A stretch of DNA of 24,829 nucleotides from Hyphomicrobiales bacterium (GTDB lineage Bacteria; Pseudomonadota; Alphaproteobacteria; Rhizobiales; Aestuariivirgaceae): positions 1 to 24,829 of the forward strand of contig JAAURV010000007.1 in the NCBI GenBank assembly GCA_012032065.1, written 5' to 3'. Of this stretch, positions 7,299-15,492 are shown one piece after another. The notes beneath the pieces are model-generated. The model searched no databases. It was not told where the DNA came from and was given only the letters and a program-made list of their open reading frames with translations. How positions within the stretch are numbered: the first letter of the stretch is position 1; each line of letters opens with the position of its first letter. The translations under genes were made by a program, and so were the position numbers.

Positions 7299-7390
7299 AA
7301 AACCAAAGCTTGAAATTGCCCCGAGTTACGGCCAGATTCCGCGTTCGGGCCGAAAGCCGGTCCGGGGGCAAGCTTTAGGGAGGACCGCGC

Positions 7391-8374
7391 ATGCGTCTCG
7401 ACAACGAACGGCCAAGCGACAACGTCGAGGATCGTCGCGGTCAAGGGGGTGGAGGTTTCGGCTTCCCGCAAGGCGGTGGCCGCCGCGTCAACATTCCCAT
7501 GGGCGGGCGCGGCGGCGGCTTCAGCATCTCGACCATCGTGATGCTGGTGATCGCCTATTTCGCGCTGAAGTTTTGTTCGGCGTCGATCTTCTCGACATGG
7601 TGGAACGGCGGCGGCGGCATCCAGCTTCCGGGCGGCCAGCAGAGCACGGAGTATTCCATTCCCGGCGGCAGCACCGATGTGAGCAATCCAGGCGATACCG
7701 GCGCTGGAACCGGCTCGGCGGATGTCACCACCGATGCCGGCAAGGACTTCATCGCGCGCGTGCTCGGTTCGACCGAGCGCGTATGGACCGACATCTTCCA
7801 GAAATTGGGCCGCCAGTACCAGGAGCCCAATCTCGTGCTGTTCTCGGGCTTCGTGCAATCGGCGTGCGGAATGGCGCAATCGGCCATGGGTCCGTTCTAT
7901 TGCCCGCGTGACAGCAAAGTTTACATCGACCTCTCTTTCTATCAGGACATGAAGAACAAGCTCGGCGCGCCCGGCGATGCGGCACAGGCATACGTCATCG
8001 CCCATGAAGTGGGCCATCACATCCAAAACCAGTTCGGCATCGCCGAAAAGGTCCAGGCCGCGCGCATGCGCGTCTCGGAGGAAGAAGGCAACGCGCTTCA
8101 GGTCCGCATGGAATTGCAGGCCGATTGCTTCGCCGGCATCTGGGTGCAGGAGGCGAATGCGCGCAACAAGATTCTGGAGGAAGGCGACATCGAGGAAGTG
8201 CTGAACGCCGCGTCCGCGATTGGCGACGACCGTTTGCAGAAGCGTTCGCAAGGCTACGTGGTGCCGGAGTCCTTCACGCACGGCTCATCGGAGCAGCGCA
8301 TGCGCTGGTTCAAGCAGGGCATGCAGGCGGCCGACGTGCGCGATTGCGATACCTTCGCGGCCGCGCAGCTGTAG
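7391..8374 (+). CDS. Putative neutral zinc metallopeptidase, YpfJ family
   Basis: This 327-residue protein is a membrane-anchored predicted zinc metallopeptidase. A Gly- and Arg-rich N-terminus (about 1-43) precedes one membrane segment (about 44-62), a low-complexity Gly/Ser/Thr linker (72-112), and the peptidase domain. The zinc site is HEVGHH at 205-210, with a downstream glutamate ligand candidate in ELQAD (241-245). The sequences CGMAQSAMGPFYCPRDSKVYIDLSFY and QADCFAGIW are typical of the neutral zinc metallopeptidase family (YpfJ). The substrate is unknown; the active site would face the periplasm if the N-terminus is cytoplasmic. The ATG at 7391 follows GGGAGGA. It is followed by a strong bidirectional terminator. 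Confidence 0.93.
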   Translation: MRLDNERPSDNVEDRRGQGGGGFGFPQGGGRRVNIPMGGRGGGFSISTIVMLVIAYFALKFCSASIFSTWWNGGGGIQLPGGQQSTEYSIPGGSTDVSNPGDTGAGTGSADVTTDAGKDFIARVLGSTERVWTDIFQKLGRQYQEPNLVLFSGFVQSACGMAQSAMGPFYCPRDSKVYIDLSFYQDMKNKLGAPGDAAQAYVIAHEVGHHIQNQFGIAEKVQAARMRVSEEEGNALQVRMELQADCFAGIWVQEANARNKILEEGDIEEVLNAASAIGDDRLQKRSQGYVVPESFTHGSSEQRMRWFKQGMQAADVRDCDTFAAAQL

Positions 8375-8395
8375 TTCTTCACCTTCGCGAATCAG

Positions 8396-8419
8396 AAAGG
8401 GCGCCGCGAGGCGCCCTTT
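8396..8419. terminator. Bidirectional intrinsic terminator
   Basis: AAAGGGCGCC (8396-8405) and GGCGCCCTTT (8410-8419) form a perfect 10-bp stem with a GCGA tetraloop. The stem ends in an A/T run on both sides, so it can stop transcription from ypfJ and from the opposing small membrane protein gene, whose stop codons are 22 and 20 bp away. Confidence 0.88.
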
Positions 8420-8438
8420 GCATTCGTTGCGGCTCTGG

Positions 8439-8741
8439 TCAGCCCTTGTTCATGGCGTTCTTGATGATGCCGACAATCACCATGAGAACGGCGCCGCCAA
8501 TGCCGCCGCCGGCGACGCTCTGAATGATGCCGCCCATGTCCATACCCGACGCCGCTGCCGCCGCATCGCCCGCGCCGCCACCCATAAGCGAGCCAAGAAT
8601 CTGGCCGCCCACGCCGCCGCCGACTACGCCGGCGATGGTGTTGCCAAGCGTTCCGAGGCTGTAGTTCTTCATCGCCGCGCCCGCGGCATTGCCGCCGACG
8701 GCGCCGATGATCAGTTGAATGATTAGTGACGTCAGATCCAT
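8439..8741 (-). CDS. Small glycine-rich hydrophobic membrane protein, function unknown
   Basis: This 100-residue protein is very hydrophobic and rich in Gly and Ala. It starts MDLTSLIIQLIIGAVGGNAAG and has three glycine-zipper-like hydrophobic stretches (about 5-22, 33-52, 69-92). A middle stretch GNTIAGVVGGGVGGQILGSL suggests close helix packing in the inner membrane. It recalls conserved small proteins of unknown function in proteobacteria, but no named family is certain. The ATG at 8741 is preceded by GGGGGAAG. It is divergent from the universal stress gene, and the FixK/FNR-like box at 8829-8842 lies 88 bp upstream. Confidence 0.8.
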   Translation of the reverse strand: MDLTSLIIQLIIGAVGGNAAGAAMKNYSLGTLGNTIAGVVGGGVGGQILGSLMGGGAGDAAAAASGMDMGGIIQSVAGGGIGGAVLMVIVGIIKNAMNKG

Positions 8742-8828
8742 GTCTTCCCCCTGGATTGCGCCCCCGCAACCGGAGGCCTGGCGAAGCTAACAGACTCGCA
8801 GGAAGCCTCCAAGCCGTTTCTGCCCCTG

Positions 8829-8842
8829 TTGACGAAGGTCAA
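8829..8842 (+). promoter_or_regulatory. FNR/FixK-type box upstream of the universal stress gene
   Basis: TTGAC-gaag-GTCAA is a perfect palindrome matching the anaerobox pattern TTGAY-N4-RTCAA bound by FNR and FixK. TCTAGC at 8863-8868 could serve as -10; a start of transcription near 8875-8877 would put the box centre (8835.5) at about -40, the class II activation position. This implies induction under low oxygen. The box is seen directly; the -10 and start are inferred. Confidence 0.7.
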
Positions 8843-8898
8843 TGACGGCCAGGCGCTGGGCCTCTAGCGATTGCCTAGGGAAACAAAAGGAGCCCGCT

Positions 8899-9312
8899 AT
8901 GAGTGGAAAAATACTGTGCGCAACGGATGGAACCGCCCATTCAGCCCATGCCATCGAATTTGCGGCAAAGACGGCCTCGAAAAGCGCCGCCGCCCTGACG
9001 TTGTGCACCATCAACGAAGCAAGGGGAGGTGCCCGAGGCCCTCTCATCTATGCCCATGAGGACGCCGACATCGACCGTATTCTCGCCGAAGCTGCCGAAA
9101 CCGCAAAACACCAGGGCGCCAAATCCGTGCAAATGGTGGCACTCAAGTCGCGCGATACGGCGGCGGCGGTCGTGCGTTACGCTGAGGAGAACGGTTTCGG
9201 CCATATCGTCGTGGGAACGGGCGACAAGCACGGCATTGCCAGGCTGGTGCTCGGGTCCGTCGCCGGAGCCATCGCCTCACGCGCCCACTGCACCGTCACC
9301 ATCGCGCGGTAA
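8899..9312 (+). CDS. Universal stress protein, UspA family
   Basis: This 137-residue protein has the single Usp fold: KILCATDGTAHSAHAIEFAAKTAS at the N-terminus with the nucleotide-contacting Asp, and the C-terminal pattern VVGTGDKHGIARLVLGSVAGAIASRA, close to the ATP-binding G-x2-G-x9-G-(S/T) motif of the family. The role is probably survival under energy or oxygen stress. The ATG at 8899 was chosen because AGGAG lies 8 bases upstream; the open frame extends 19 codons further but without a ribosome binding site and across the putative promoter. The upstream FixK/FNR box supports oxygen control. Its stop directly abuts the stop of the opposing sugar-transferase gene with no spacer. Confidence 0.93.
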   Translation: MSGKILCATDGTAHSAHAIEFAAKTASKSAAALTLCTINEARGGARGPLIYAHEDADIDRILAEAAETAKHQGAKSVQMVALKSRDTAAAVVRYAEENGFGHIVVGTGDKHGIARLVLGSVAGAIASRAHCTVTIAR

Positions 9313-10749
9313 TCAGTAGGCGTTTTCGCTCTTGAGCAGCGCGAAAGGCGTTTTGGCGATGATCACGAGGTCGAACGCCAGCGACCAACGGTCGATGTAC
9401 TCGAGATCGTGCTTGACGCGCTGTTCGATCTTCTCGCGCGTATCGGTTTCGCCGCGCCAGCCGTTGATCTGCGCCCAACCTGTAATGCCAGGTTTCACCT
9501 TGTGGCGCGCGAAGTAACCATCGACGACTTGCTCGTAAAGCGCGTTCGCGGCCTTCGCCTGTGTCGCATGCGGGCGTGGCCCCACGAGCGAAAGCTGGCC
9601 GGTCAGCACGTTCAAGAGCTGTGGCAATTCGTCAAGCGAGGTCTTGCGGATGATACGGCCGACGCGAGTCACCCTCGGGTCGCCCTTGGTCACGAGCTTC
9701 GTGGCGTCCGCGTCCGTCAGGTTCACATGCATCGAGCGGAACTTGTAGACCTCGATCAGCTCATTGTTGAAACCGTAGCGGCGCTGCTTGAAGATGACGG
9801 GACCCTTGCTGTCGAGACGCACTGCGAGGGCCGTCAGCAGCATGACGGGCGAGAGCAGAGCAATCGCTACGCAGGCCAGAACCTTGTCCATGGCGTTCTT
9901 CATCACGAGGCTCCAGCCCTTGAGCGGCCGGTCGAACACCGCGAGCAAAGGCAGGTTGCCGAGATAGGTGTAAGCGCGGGGTGAGAGTTTCAGGCTAGAA
10001 GACTGGCCGCTGATGCGGATGTCGATGGGCAGTTCCCAGATGCGCTTCAGGATTTGCAGAAGCCGCGCTTCCGCCGAAAGCGGTATCGCGACGACGATCA
10101 GATCGACGCGATGCGCGCGCCCGTAGCCTTCGAGTTCGTCGATCCTGCCGATCTTGCGGTGGCGGCGGACCGACTCGGGGCTTCGCGCATCGAAGCGGTC
10201 GTCGAAGAGGCCTACGATTTCCACATCGATGTTCTTCGAGGACTCGATGGCGTTGAGCGCTTCTTCGGCGGCGGTGCCGCCGCCTACGATGGCGATGCGC
10301 TTGCGGAACCTGCCAGCAGCGGCGAGCGGCTTGGCCCAGCTCTGAAGTGCAAACCGCGTGACGCCGAAGTGCAGCGCCAGCAACGCGAACCAGCTTGGCA
10401 GCCAGTCCTGTGGCAGCGGCATGGCCATGGCGGTGATGGCGAGATAAATAGTGCCACCCACGATAAATGCGGCCGACAACGACTTGAGGAATGTCCAGCG
10501 TCCGGTCACCAGGGCCGAAACCTGGTAGAGCCCAAGCCCGCGCAGAACCAGGAGCGCCGAAAGTGCGAGCAGGATCAGCATGAAGCCGATAATGGCTGGG
10601 GCGTCCGGCCGCGCCGCGAGAACGCCAGGCGCGCTGCTGGCTACCAAGCCTGCGAGCATGAGGGCCAGGGCGTCCGCACCCTTGACCGCGCGCTGCACCA
10701 CTTCGTGGTCCACATAACGCGGCTCGGCGGTTGAGGCTGATGCAGTCAT
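9313..10749 (-). CDS. Undecaprenyl-phosphate hexose-1-phosphate transferase (WcaJ type)
   Basis: This 478-residue inner-membrane enzyme transfers hexose-1-phosphate, probably glucose, from the UDP-sugar to undecaprenyl phosphate, the first step of exopolysaccharide or holdfast synthesis. Four hydrophobic segments (about 25-47, 52-75, 91-110, 117-135) precede a nucleotide-binding-like domain (RIAIVGGGTAAEEAL, 151-165). The C-terminal catalytic domain has a re-entrant hydrophobic helix (288-310), KFRSM at 336-340, SLDELPQ at 371-377, GPRP at 390-393 and KPGITGWAQING at 419-430. Length and layout match WcaJ/PssY-type enzymes. The ATG at 10749 has CCGGAG upstream. No other polysaccharide genes adjoin it; the family 2 glycosyltransferase is 8 kb away. 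Confidence 0.93.
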   Translation of the reverse strand: MTASASTAEPRYVDHEVVQRAVKGADALALMLAGLVASSAPGVLAARPDAPAIIGFMLILLALSALLVLRGLGLYQVSALVTGRWTFLKSLSAAFIVGGTIYLAITAMAMPLPQDWLPSWFALLALHFGVTRFALQSWAKPLAAAGRFRKRIAIVGGGTAAEEALNAIESSKNIDVEIVGLFDDRFDARSPESVRRHRKIGRIDELEGYGRAHRVDLIVVAIPLSAEARLLQILKRIWELPIDIRISGQSSSLKLSPRAYTYLGNLPLLAVFDRPLKGWSLVMKNAMDKVLACVAIALLSPVMLLTALAVRLDSKGPVIFKQRRYGFNNELIEVYKFRSMHVNLTDADATKLVTKGDPRVTRVGRIIRKTSLDELPQLLNVLTGQLSLVGPRPHATQAKAANALYEQVVDGYFARHKVKPGITGWAQINGWRGETDTREKIEQRVKHDLEYIDRWSLAFDLVIIAKTPFALLKSENAY

Positions 10750-10906
10750 GACAACACTCCGGAATGCGGTCGTCCCGCCGCAATTGCCCGGAAAACTGAG
10801 CGCAATCGATTAAAATGCGGTGAAATCGGGTGGCAAAGCGGCAATCCCGCCCCTCAATCGGCGGTTAATCTTGATGCTTCGTTGACGGGGATGGTTAAGC
10901 GAACAA

Positions 10907-10982
10907 TGGTGGGCGATACTGGACTCGAACCAGTGACCCCTGCGATGTGAACACAGTGCTCTACCAACTGAGCTAATCGCCC
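10907..10982 (-). tRNA. tRNA-Val (anticodon CAC)
   Basis: On the minus strand a full cloverleaf folds: acceptor GGGCGAT/ATCGCCC, D stem GCTC/GAGC, anticodon stem CTGTG/CGCAG with loop TTCACAT (anticodon CAC, reading GTG), a 5-nt variable region and T stem ACTGG/CCAGT with TTCGAGT. Discriminator A is followed by an encoded CCA (10907-10909). All stems pair apart from one G-T pair in the anticodon stem. Confidence 0.97.
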
Positions 10983-11003
10983 GGAATTCTGGGATCGCGG
11001 GCG

Positions 11004-11032
11004 GTATAGGGGGAGGGGCAGCCCGAAGTCAA
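11004..11032 (-). promoter_or_regulatory. Promoter of tRNA-Val
   Basis: Minus-strand TTGACT (11027-11032) and CTATAC (11004-11009) are separated by 17 bp and lie about 22 bp before the tRNA 5' end, giving an own housekeeping-sigma promoter. The -35 overlaps the gph stop codon. A C-rich spacer follows the usual look of stable RNA promoters. Confidence 0.6.
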
Positions 11033-11699
11033 GAATTGAGGAAAGGCGCTACTGCATCCCACATCTGGTCGTAGTGCGTGACGAGCTTGTCCGGCCCATA
11101 CTCCGATACATGCTTGGGCGTGTAGCCGAAGGGAACGGCGATCACCGGAACGCCCGCCGCCCGCGCCGTGAGGATGTCGGTCTCGCTATCGCCGATCATC
11201 ACGCTTCGCGAGTCCTTCGCGTTCATCCGCTTGAGCGTTTCCCGATAGGGGCGGGGATCGGGTTTGGCGATGCCGATGGTGTCGGGGCCGACGACGGCAT
11301 TGAAGTAGTGATCGAGCTTCAACGCACCGAGGAGTTGATGCGACAGGGTCTCTAGTTTGTTGGTGCATACGCCCAGCACGATTCCTTCGCTGCGGCAGCG
11401 GTCGAGGAACGGCACAAGCCCGTCGAACGGCTTACTGTCCACTGCGATATGGGTTGCGTAGTAGATGACGAACTCCTGATAGAGCGTCTCCACCGCGCGC
11501 GATCGACAGGATCGCCCGTTGCCGCACAGCCACGCGCGATCAGCGCCCGCGCGCCGTGACCTACGAAACTCCGCACTTCTTCCAACGAGATCGGCCTGCG
11601 CCCCAACGTCGCCAGAACATGATTGGTGGCCCGCATCAAATCGGGCGCCGTATCGACAAGCGTTCCGTCGAGATCGAACACAAGCGCCTGGGTGGTCAT
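11029..11699 (-). CDS. gph: Phosphoglycolate phosphatase, frameshifted here
   Basis: Joined across one missing base the protein is about 223 residues, the normal length. It is a HAD-superfamily phosphatase that dephosphorylates 2-phosphoglycolate from oxygenase activity or DNA repair. The nucleophile motif VFDLDGTLVDTAPDL is at 8-22, the helical cap follows, then GVCTNK (motif II), KPDPRPY (motif III lysine) and MIGDSETDILTARAAG (motif IV acids). The frame changes at 11494-11496 after residue 68, where DPVDRA should continue into VETLYQEFV; one base is lacking in a CGCGCGC run. Both parts are well conserved, so a sequence error is likely. The ATG at 11699 is divergent from gabD. Other HAD phosphatases remain possible. 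Confidence 0.88.
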
Positions 11700-11777
11700 A
11701 TAAACTCCGTCAGTCTGGCGAGTTTGAGTGGCCGGATTGGCTGTGCTAAGAGCGCGCCAACCTCAGGGAGACATGCG

Positions 11778-13253
11778 ATGGACATCCGCAAAACGCAAGC
11801 CTTGCGCGATATTTTGAAGGACAAGTCCCTTCTCAAGGACAAATGCTACATCGGCGGCAAATGGGTGGACGGAAAGTCCGCGATCGACGTCACCAACCCC
11901 GTCAATGAAAGCGTCATCGCCAGCGTACCAAGGCTTGGCGCAGCGGAAACTCGCGCCGCTATCGAGGCCGCGGCCCGCGCCCAGAAGGATTGGGCGAAGA
12001 AGACCGCGAAGGAACGGGGCGCGATTATGCGCAAGTGGTTCGCGCTCATGATGGAACACCAGGAAGACCTCGCCCAGATCATGACGGCCGAGCAAGGCAA
12101 ACCGCTGGCCGAATCGCGCGGCGAAGTGGCTTATGGTGCGTCTTTCATCGAATTCTTCGCCGAGGAAGCCAAGCGCATCTATGGCGAGACCATTCCATCG
12201 CCCTGGCCGCAGGCGCGCATGGTGGTGATCAAGCAGCCGGTGGGCGTCGTCGCCGCCATCACGCCGTGGAACTTTCCCAATGCCATGATTGCCCGCAAGG
12301 CCGGCCCGGCACTCGCCGCAGGCTGCACCTTCGTCTGCAAGCCTGCGAGCGAAACGCCGCTTTCGGCCCTGGCGATGGCCGAGCTTGCCGAGCGCGCTGG
12401 GATGCCGGCCGGTGTGTTCTCGGTGATCACCGGCTCCGCCAAGGAGATCGGCGGCGAGATGACTTCCAATCCGATTGTCCGTGCACTGACGTTTACGGGC
12501 TCGACCGAGATCGGCCGCATGTTGATGGCGCAGTGCGCACCGACCATCAAGAAGGTTGGACTCGAACTCGGCGGCAATGCGCCCTTCATCGTCTTCGACG
12601 ATGCCGATCTCGATGCGGCCGTCGCGGGCGCCATGGCGTCGAAGTATCGCAACGCCGGCCAGACCTGCGTCTGCGCCAATCGCATTCTGGTGCAGGATGG
12701 GGTCTACGACAAGTTTGCGGAGAAACTCGCCCAAGCGGTGAAGAAGCTGAAAGTGGGCGACGGAACCGAAGCAGGCGTTACCACCGGGCCGCTCATCAAC
12801 AAGGCGGCGGTTGCGAAAGTTCAGGAGCATATCGACGATGCGGTAAAGAAGGGCGCCAAGGTCTTGATCGGCGGCAAGCCCATGGGCGGCAACTTCTTCG
12901 AGCCGACGCTGATCCGCGACGTGACATCGGCGATGGCGGTGGCCCGCGAGGAAACCTTCGGTCCCGTGGCCCCGCTCTTCCGCTTCAAAACCGAAGAAGA
13001 AGCGATCGCCATGGCCAACGACACCGAGTTCGGACTCGCCTGTTACTTCTATGCGAGAGACATCGGCCGCGTCTGGCGTGTCGCCGAGGCGCTTGAGTAT
13101 GGCATGGTCGGCATCAACGAGGGTATTTTCTCGACCGCGGAAGCCCCCTTCGGCGGCGTCAAGGAATCAGGCCTCGGCCGCGAAGGCTCGCACCACGGTG
13201 TCGAAGAATATCTGGAGATGAAATACATGCTGATGGGCGGACTGGCCAAGTGA
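11778..13253 (+). CDS. gabD: Succinate-semialdehyde dehydrogenase (NADP+)
   Basis: This 491-residue aldehyde dehydrogenase oxidises succinate semialdehyde to succinate, the last step of GABA breakdown. Conserved blocks are ITPWNFPNAMIARKAGPALA, FTGSTEIGR, the general base E263 in LELGGNAPF and the nucleophile C297 in GQTCVCANR, then the ending EAPFGGVKESGLGREG. The doubled cysteine C297/C299 is the pair seen in GabD enzymes that respond to redox state. The open frame extends upstream, but the ATG at 11778 follows GGGAG and gives the usual start MDIRKTQ. The rpiA start overlaps its stop, so the three genes gabD-rpiA-gor form an operon. Glutarate-semialdehyde dehydrogenase is a close alternative. 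Confidence 0.93.
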   Translation: MDIRKTQALRDILKDKSLLKDKCYIGGKWVDGKSAIDVTNPVNESVIASVPRLGAAETRAAIEAAARAQKDWAKKTAKERGAIMRKWFALMMEHQEDLAQIMTAEQGKPLAESRGEVAYGASFIEFFAEEAKRIYGETIPSPWPQARMVVIKQPVGVVAAITPWNFPNAMIARKAGPALAAGCTFVCKPASETPLSALAMAELAERAGMPAGVFSVITGSAKEIGGEMTSNPIVRALTFTGSTEIGRMLMAQCAPTIKKVGLELGGNAPFIVFDDADLDAAVAGAMASKYRNAGQTCVCANRILVQDGVYDKFAEKLAQAVKKLKVGDGTEAGVTTGPLINKAAVAKVQEHIDDAVKKGAKVLIGGKPMGGNFFEPTLIRDVTSAMAVAREETFGPVAPLFRFKTEEEAIAMANDTEFGLACYFYARDIGRVWRVAEALEYGMVGINEGIFSTAEAPFGGVKESGLGREGSHHGVEEYLEMKYMLMGGLAK

Positions 13254-13945
13254 GCGCGGAAGATCAAAAGAAGGCGGCCGCGGAGGCCGCCATGAAATTC
13301 GTGAAGCCCGGCATGAAGATCGGGCTGGGCACAGGGTCGACGGCCAACCACTTCATCAACGCTCTCGGCGCCGCCGTGAAGAAGGGCTTGGACGTAAAGT
13401 GCGTTCCGACCTCGAAGGCCACTCATGCGCTCGCAGTATCGCTCGGCATTCCGCTGGTCACGCTGGAGCAGGAACCATATCTCGATCTCACGGTCGACGG
13501 CGCGGATGAATTCGATTCGTCGTTTCGCCTGATCAAGGGCGGCGGCGGCGCGTTGCTGATCGAGAAGATCGTGGCGTCCTCGTCGAAATACATGGTGGTG
13601 ATCGCCGATCAATCGAAACGGGTGAAGACGCTCGGCAAGTTTCCCCTGCCGGTGGAGGTAATCCCTTTCGGCGTCAAGTCAACCGCCTGGAAAATCGAGC
13701 GCGATTTCAAGTTCCTAAAAATGGAAGCCAGGATGACGCTGCGCTTGAAGGATGGAAAGCCGTTCCAAACCGATGGAGGTAACTGCATTCTCGACTGCGC
13801 CTGCGGCGAGATCAAGGAGCCGGAGCGGCTGGAGATGATCCTCAACAATACGCCGGGCGTCGTCAACAACGGCCTGTTCATTGGCTTGGCCGGCATCATC
13901 ATGATGGGAACACCGAAGGGTGTTGAGGAAATCGTCAGAAAATGA
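13250..13945 (+). CDS. rpiA: Ribose-5-phosphate isomerase A
   Basis: This 231-residue enzyme interconverts ribose 5-phosphate and ribulose 5-phosphate in the pentose phosphate pathway. Signature blocks are GLGTGSTANHFI near residue 24, TVDGADEF in the middle with the catalytic Asp/Glu, and KGGGGALLIEKIVA, followed by the C-terminal NNGLF. The start is a GTG whose bases overlap the gabD TGA (GTGA), so translation is coupled; an ATG is not available nearby. It overlaps gor by 4 bp. Pairing with gor is sensible, as the pentose phosphate pathway supplies the NADPH that gor consumes. Confidence 0.95.
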   Translation: MSAEDQKKAAAEAAMKFVKPGMKIGLGTGSTANHFINALGAAVKKGLDVKCVPTSKATHALAVSLGIPLVTLEQEPYLDLTVDGADEFDSSFRLIKGGGGALLIEKIVASSSKYMVVIADQSKRVKTLGKFPLPVEVIPFGVKSTAWKIERDFKFLKMEARMTLRLKDGKPFQTDGGNCILDCACGEIKEPERLEMILNNTPGVVNNGLFIGLAGIIMMGTPKGVEEIVRK

Positions 13946-15303
13946 CGGCCCACGATTACGACCTCTTCGTCATCGGTGCAGGTTCGGGCGGCGTTCGCGC
14001 GGGCAGGATCGCCGCCAAGTTTGGAGCCAAAGTTGCCGTGGCCGAGGAATATCGCGTCGGCGGCACATGCGTGATCCGCGGCTGCGTTCCGAAAAAGCTC
14101 TTCGTCTATGCATCCAAGTTCGCCGAGGAGTTCGAAGACGCGGTGGGCTTCGGCTGGACCACGGACAAGGTCGCGTTCGACTGGCCAACACTTGTCGCCA
14201 ACAAGGACAAGGAAATCGACCGGCTCAACAAGGCTTACATCCGCAACCTTGAAGCCGCGGGCGCGGAGCTGATCCAGGAGCGCGCCACAATAACTGATCC
14301 GCACACGGTCGAATTGGCGTCGGGCCGTAAGGTAACTGCGAAATACATTCTTGTTGCCACCGGCGCATCGCCCTTCGTGCCGCGTCATTTGCCCGGTCAT
14401 GAATTCGCGATCACCTCGAACGAAGCGTTTCATCTCGAGCAACTGCCGCGCCGCATCTGCATCGTTGGCGGCGGCTACATCGCGGTCGAATTCGCCGGAA
14501 TCTTCCAAGGCCTCGGCGTCGAGACCATTCTCATCTATCGCGGCGAGCAGATCCTGCGCGGCTTCGACGACGACATCCGCAATCACCTCGCGGGCGAGAT
14601 GAAGAAGAAGGGCATCGAAATCAGAACTCGCGCCGACGTGGTGGGGATCGAGCGCTCGGGCGAGGGCGTTCGGATCACTCTGGAAGATGGCGCGGCGTTT
14701 GGCTCGGGCCAGATCATGTTCGCCACCGGCCGCATTCCGAATGTGATGAACCTCGGCCTTGAAAACGCAGGGGTGGATTTGACCCCTCACATGGCCGTCA
14801 AGGTGGACGGATACTCGAAATCGTCCGTGGACAGCATATTTGCCGTTGGCGATGTGACCAACCGCGTGAACCTGACGCCGGTCGCGATCCGCGAGGGACA
14901 TGCCTTCGCCGACACGGTGTTTGGAAACAACCCGGCCGCTGTGGACCACTCCATGATCCCAACCGCGGTTTTCTCGCAGCCGGAAATTGGAACTGTCGGG
15001 ATGACGGAAACCCTGGCGCGGCAAGGCTTCAAGAAAGTCGACATCTACAAAACCAGCTTCCGGCCGATGAAGCACGCGCTCTCGGGCCGCGACGAGCGGA
15101 CCATGATGAAGCTCGTCGTCGATGGCGACAGCGACCGCGTCCTCGGCTGCCACATCTGTGGGCCGGACGCCGGCGAGATGGCGCAACTCCTTGGAATTGC
15201 AGTCAGGCTGGGAGTGAAGAAATCTGACTTCGATGCGACCATGGCGGTCCACCCGACCGCCGCCGAGGAATTGGTGACGCTACGGGAAAAATCGACGGCG
15301 TAA
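13942..15303 (+). CDS. gor: Glutathione-disulfide reductase
   Basis: This 453-residue FAD-dependent class I disulfide oxidoreductase reduces glutathione disulfide with NADPH. The FAD site is DLFVIGAGSGGVRAGRIAA at 7-25, the redox-active pair lies in GGTCVIRGCVPKKL, the NAD(P)-binding motif is ICIVGGGYIAVEFAGIF, and the second FAD contact is IFAVGDVT. The C-terminal interface has the catalytic His-Glu in HPTAAEE. The GGTCVIRGCVPKK form is characteristic of glutathione reductase rather than lipoamide dehydrogenase. It is the last gene of the gabD-rpiA-gor operon, starting at an ATGA overlap. It supplies reduced glutathione to enzymes such as the two glutathione S-transferases in this window. 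Confidence 0.96.
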   Translation: MTAHDYDLFVIGAGSGGVRAGRIAAKFGAKVAVAEEYRVGGTCVIRGCVPKKLFVYASKFAEEFEDAVGFGWTTDKVAFDWPTLVANKDKEIDRLNKAYIRNLEAAGAELIQERATITDPHTVELASGRKVTAKYILVATGASPFVPRHLPGHEFAITSNEAFHLEQLPRRICIVGGGYIAVEFAGIFQGLGVETILIYRGEQILRGFDDDIRNHLAGEMKKKGIEIRTRADVVGIERSGEGVRITLEDGAAFGSGQIMFATGRIPNVMNLGLENAGVDLTPHMAVKVDGYSKSSVDSIFAVGDVTNRVNLTPVAIREGHAFADTVFGNNPAAVDHSMIPTAVFSQPEIGTVGMTETLARQGFKKVDIYKTSFRPMKHALSGRDERTMMKLVVDGDSDRVLGCHICGPDAGEMAQLLGIAVRLGVKKSDFDATMAVHPTAAEELVTLREKSTA

Positions 15304-15324
15304 ACGCCTGACCGACAGGGGAAA

Positions 15325-15341
15325 GCGCCGCATTCCGGCGC
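15325..15341 (+). terminator. Weak hairpin after gor
   Basis: GCGCCG (15325-15330) and CGGCGC (15336-15341) form a 6-bp stem with a 5-nt loop, 21 bp after the gor stop. There is no U-run, so it may only pause or stabilise the operon transcript. Confidence 0.3.
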
Positions 15342-15492
15342 AGCGGCGCAGGAAATCATTAACCACTTTCGCAATTTCCCGATGCCGCACTCCGCGATTG
15401 CACCCCGCGAACGGCCCCGTCCTTCGGCCTTGCTTAACGCGTAGGCGATAGACTGCCGGGTCGAGGTTTGTCCATTGGCGTGGAAGGTACGC

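Noticed and set aside
11702..11725. AAACTC/GAGTTT inverted repeat between gph and gabD as an operator
   Set aside because: The arms are only 6 bp with 12 bp between them, and such pairs are expected by chance.
11763..12830. Minus-strand open frame opposite gabD (355 codons)
   Set aside because: Antisense shadow of an intact aldehyde dehydrogenase gene; composition is dominated by Arg, Gly and His.
13609..15252. Long minus-strand open frame opposite rpiA and gor (547 codons)
   Set aside because: It lies over clearly conserved genes, has no domain pattern or ribosome binding site, and reflects high GC at third codon positions.
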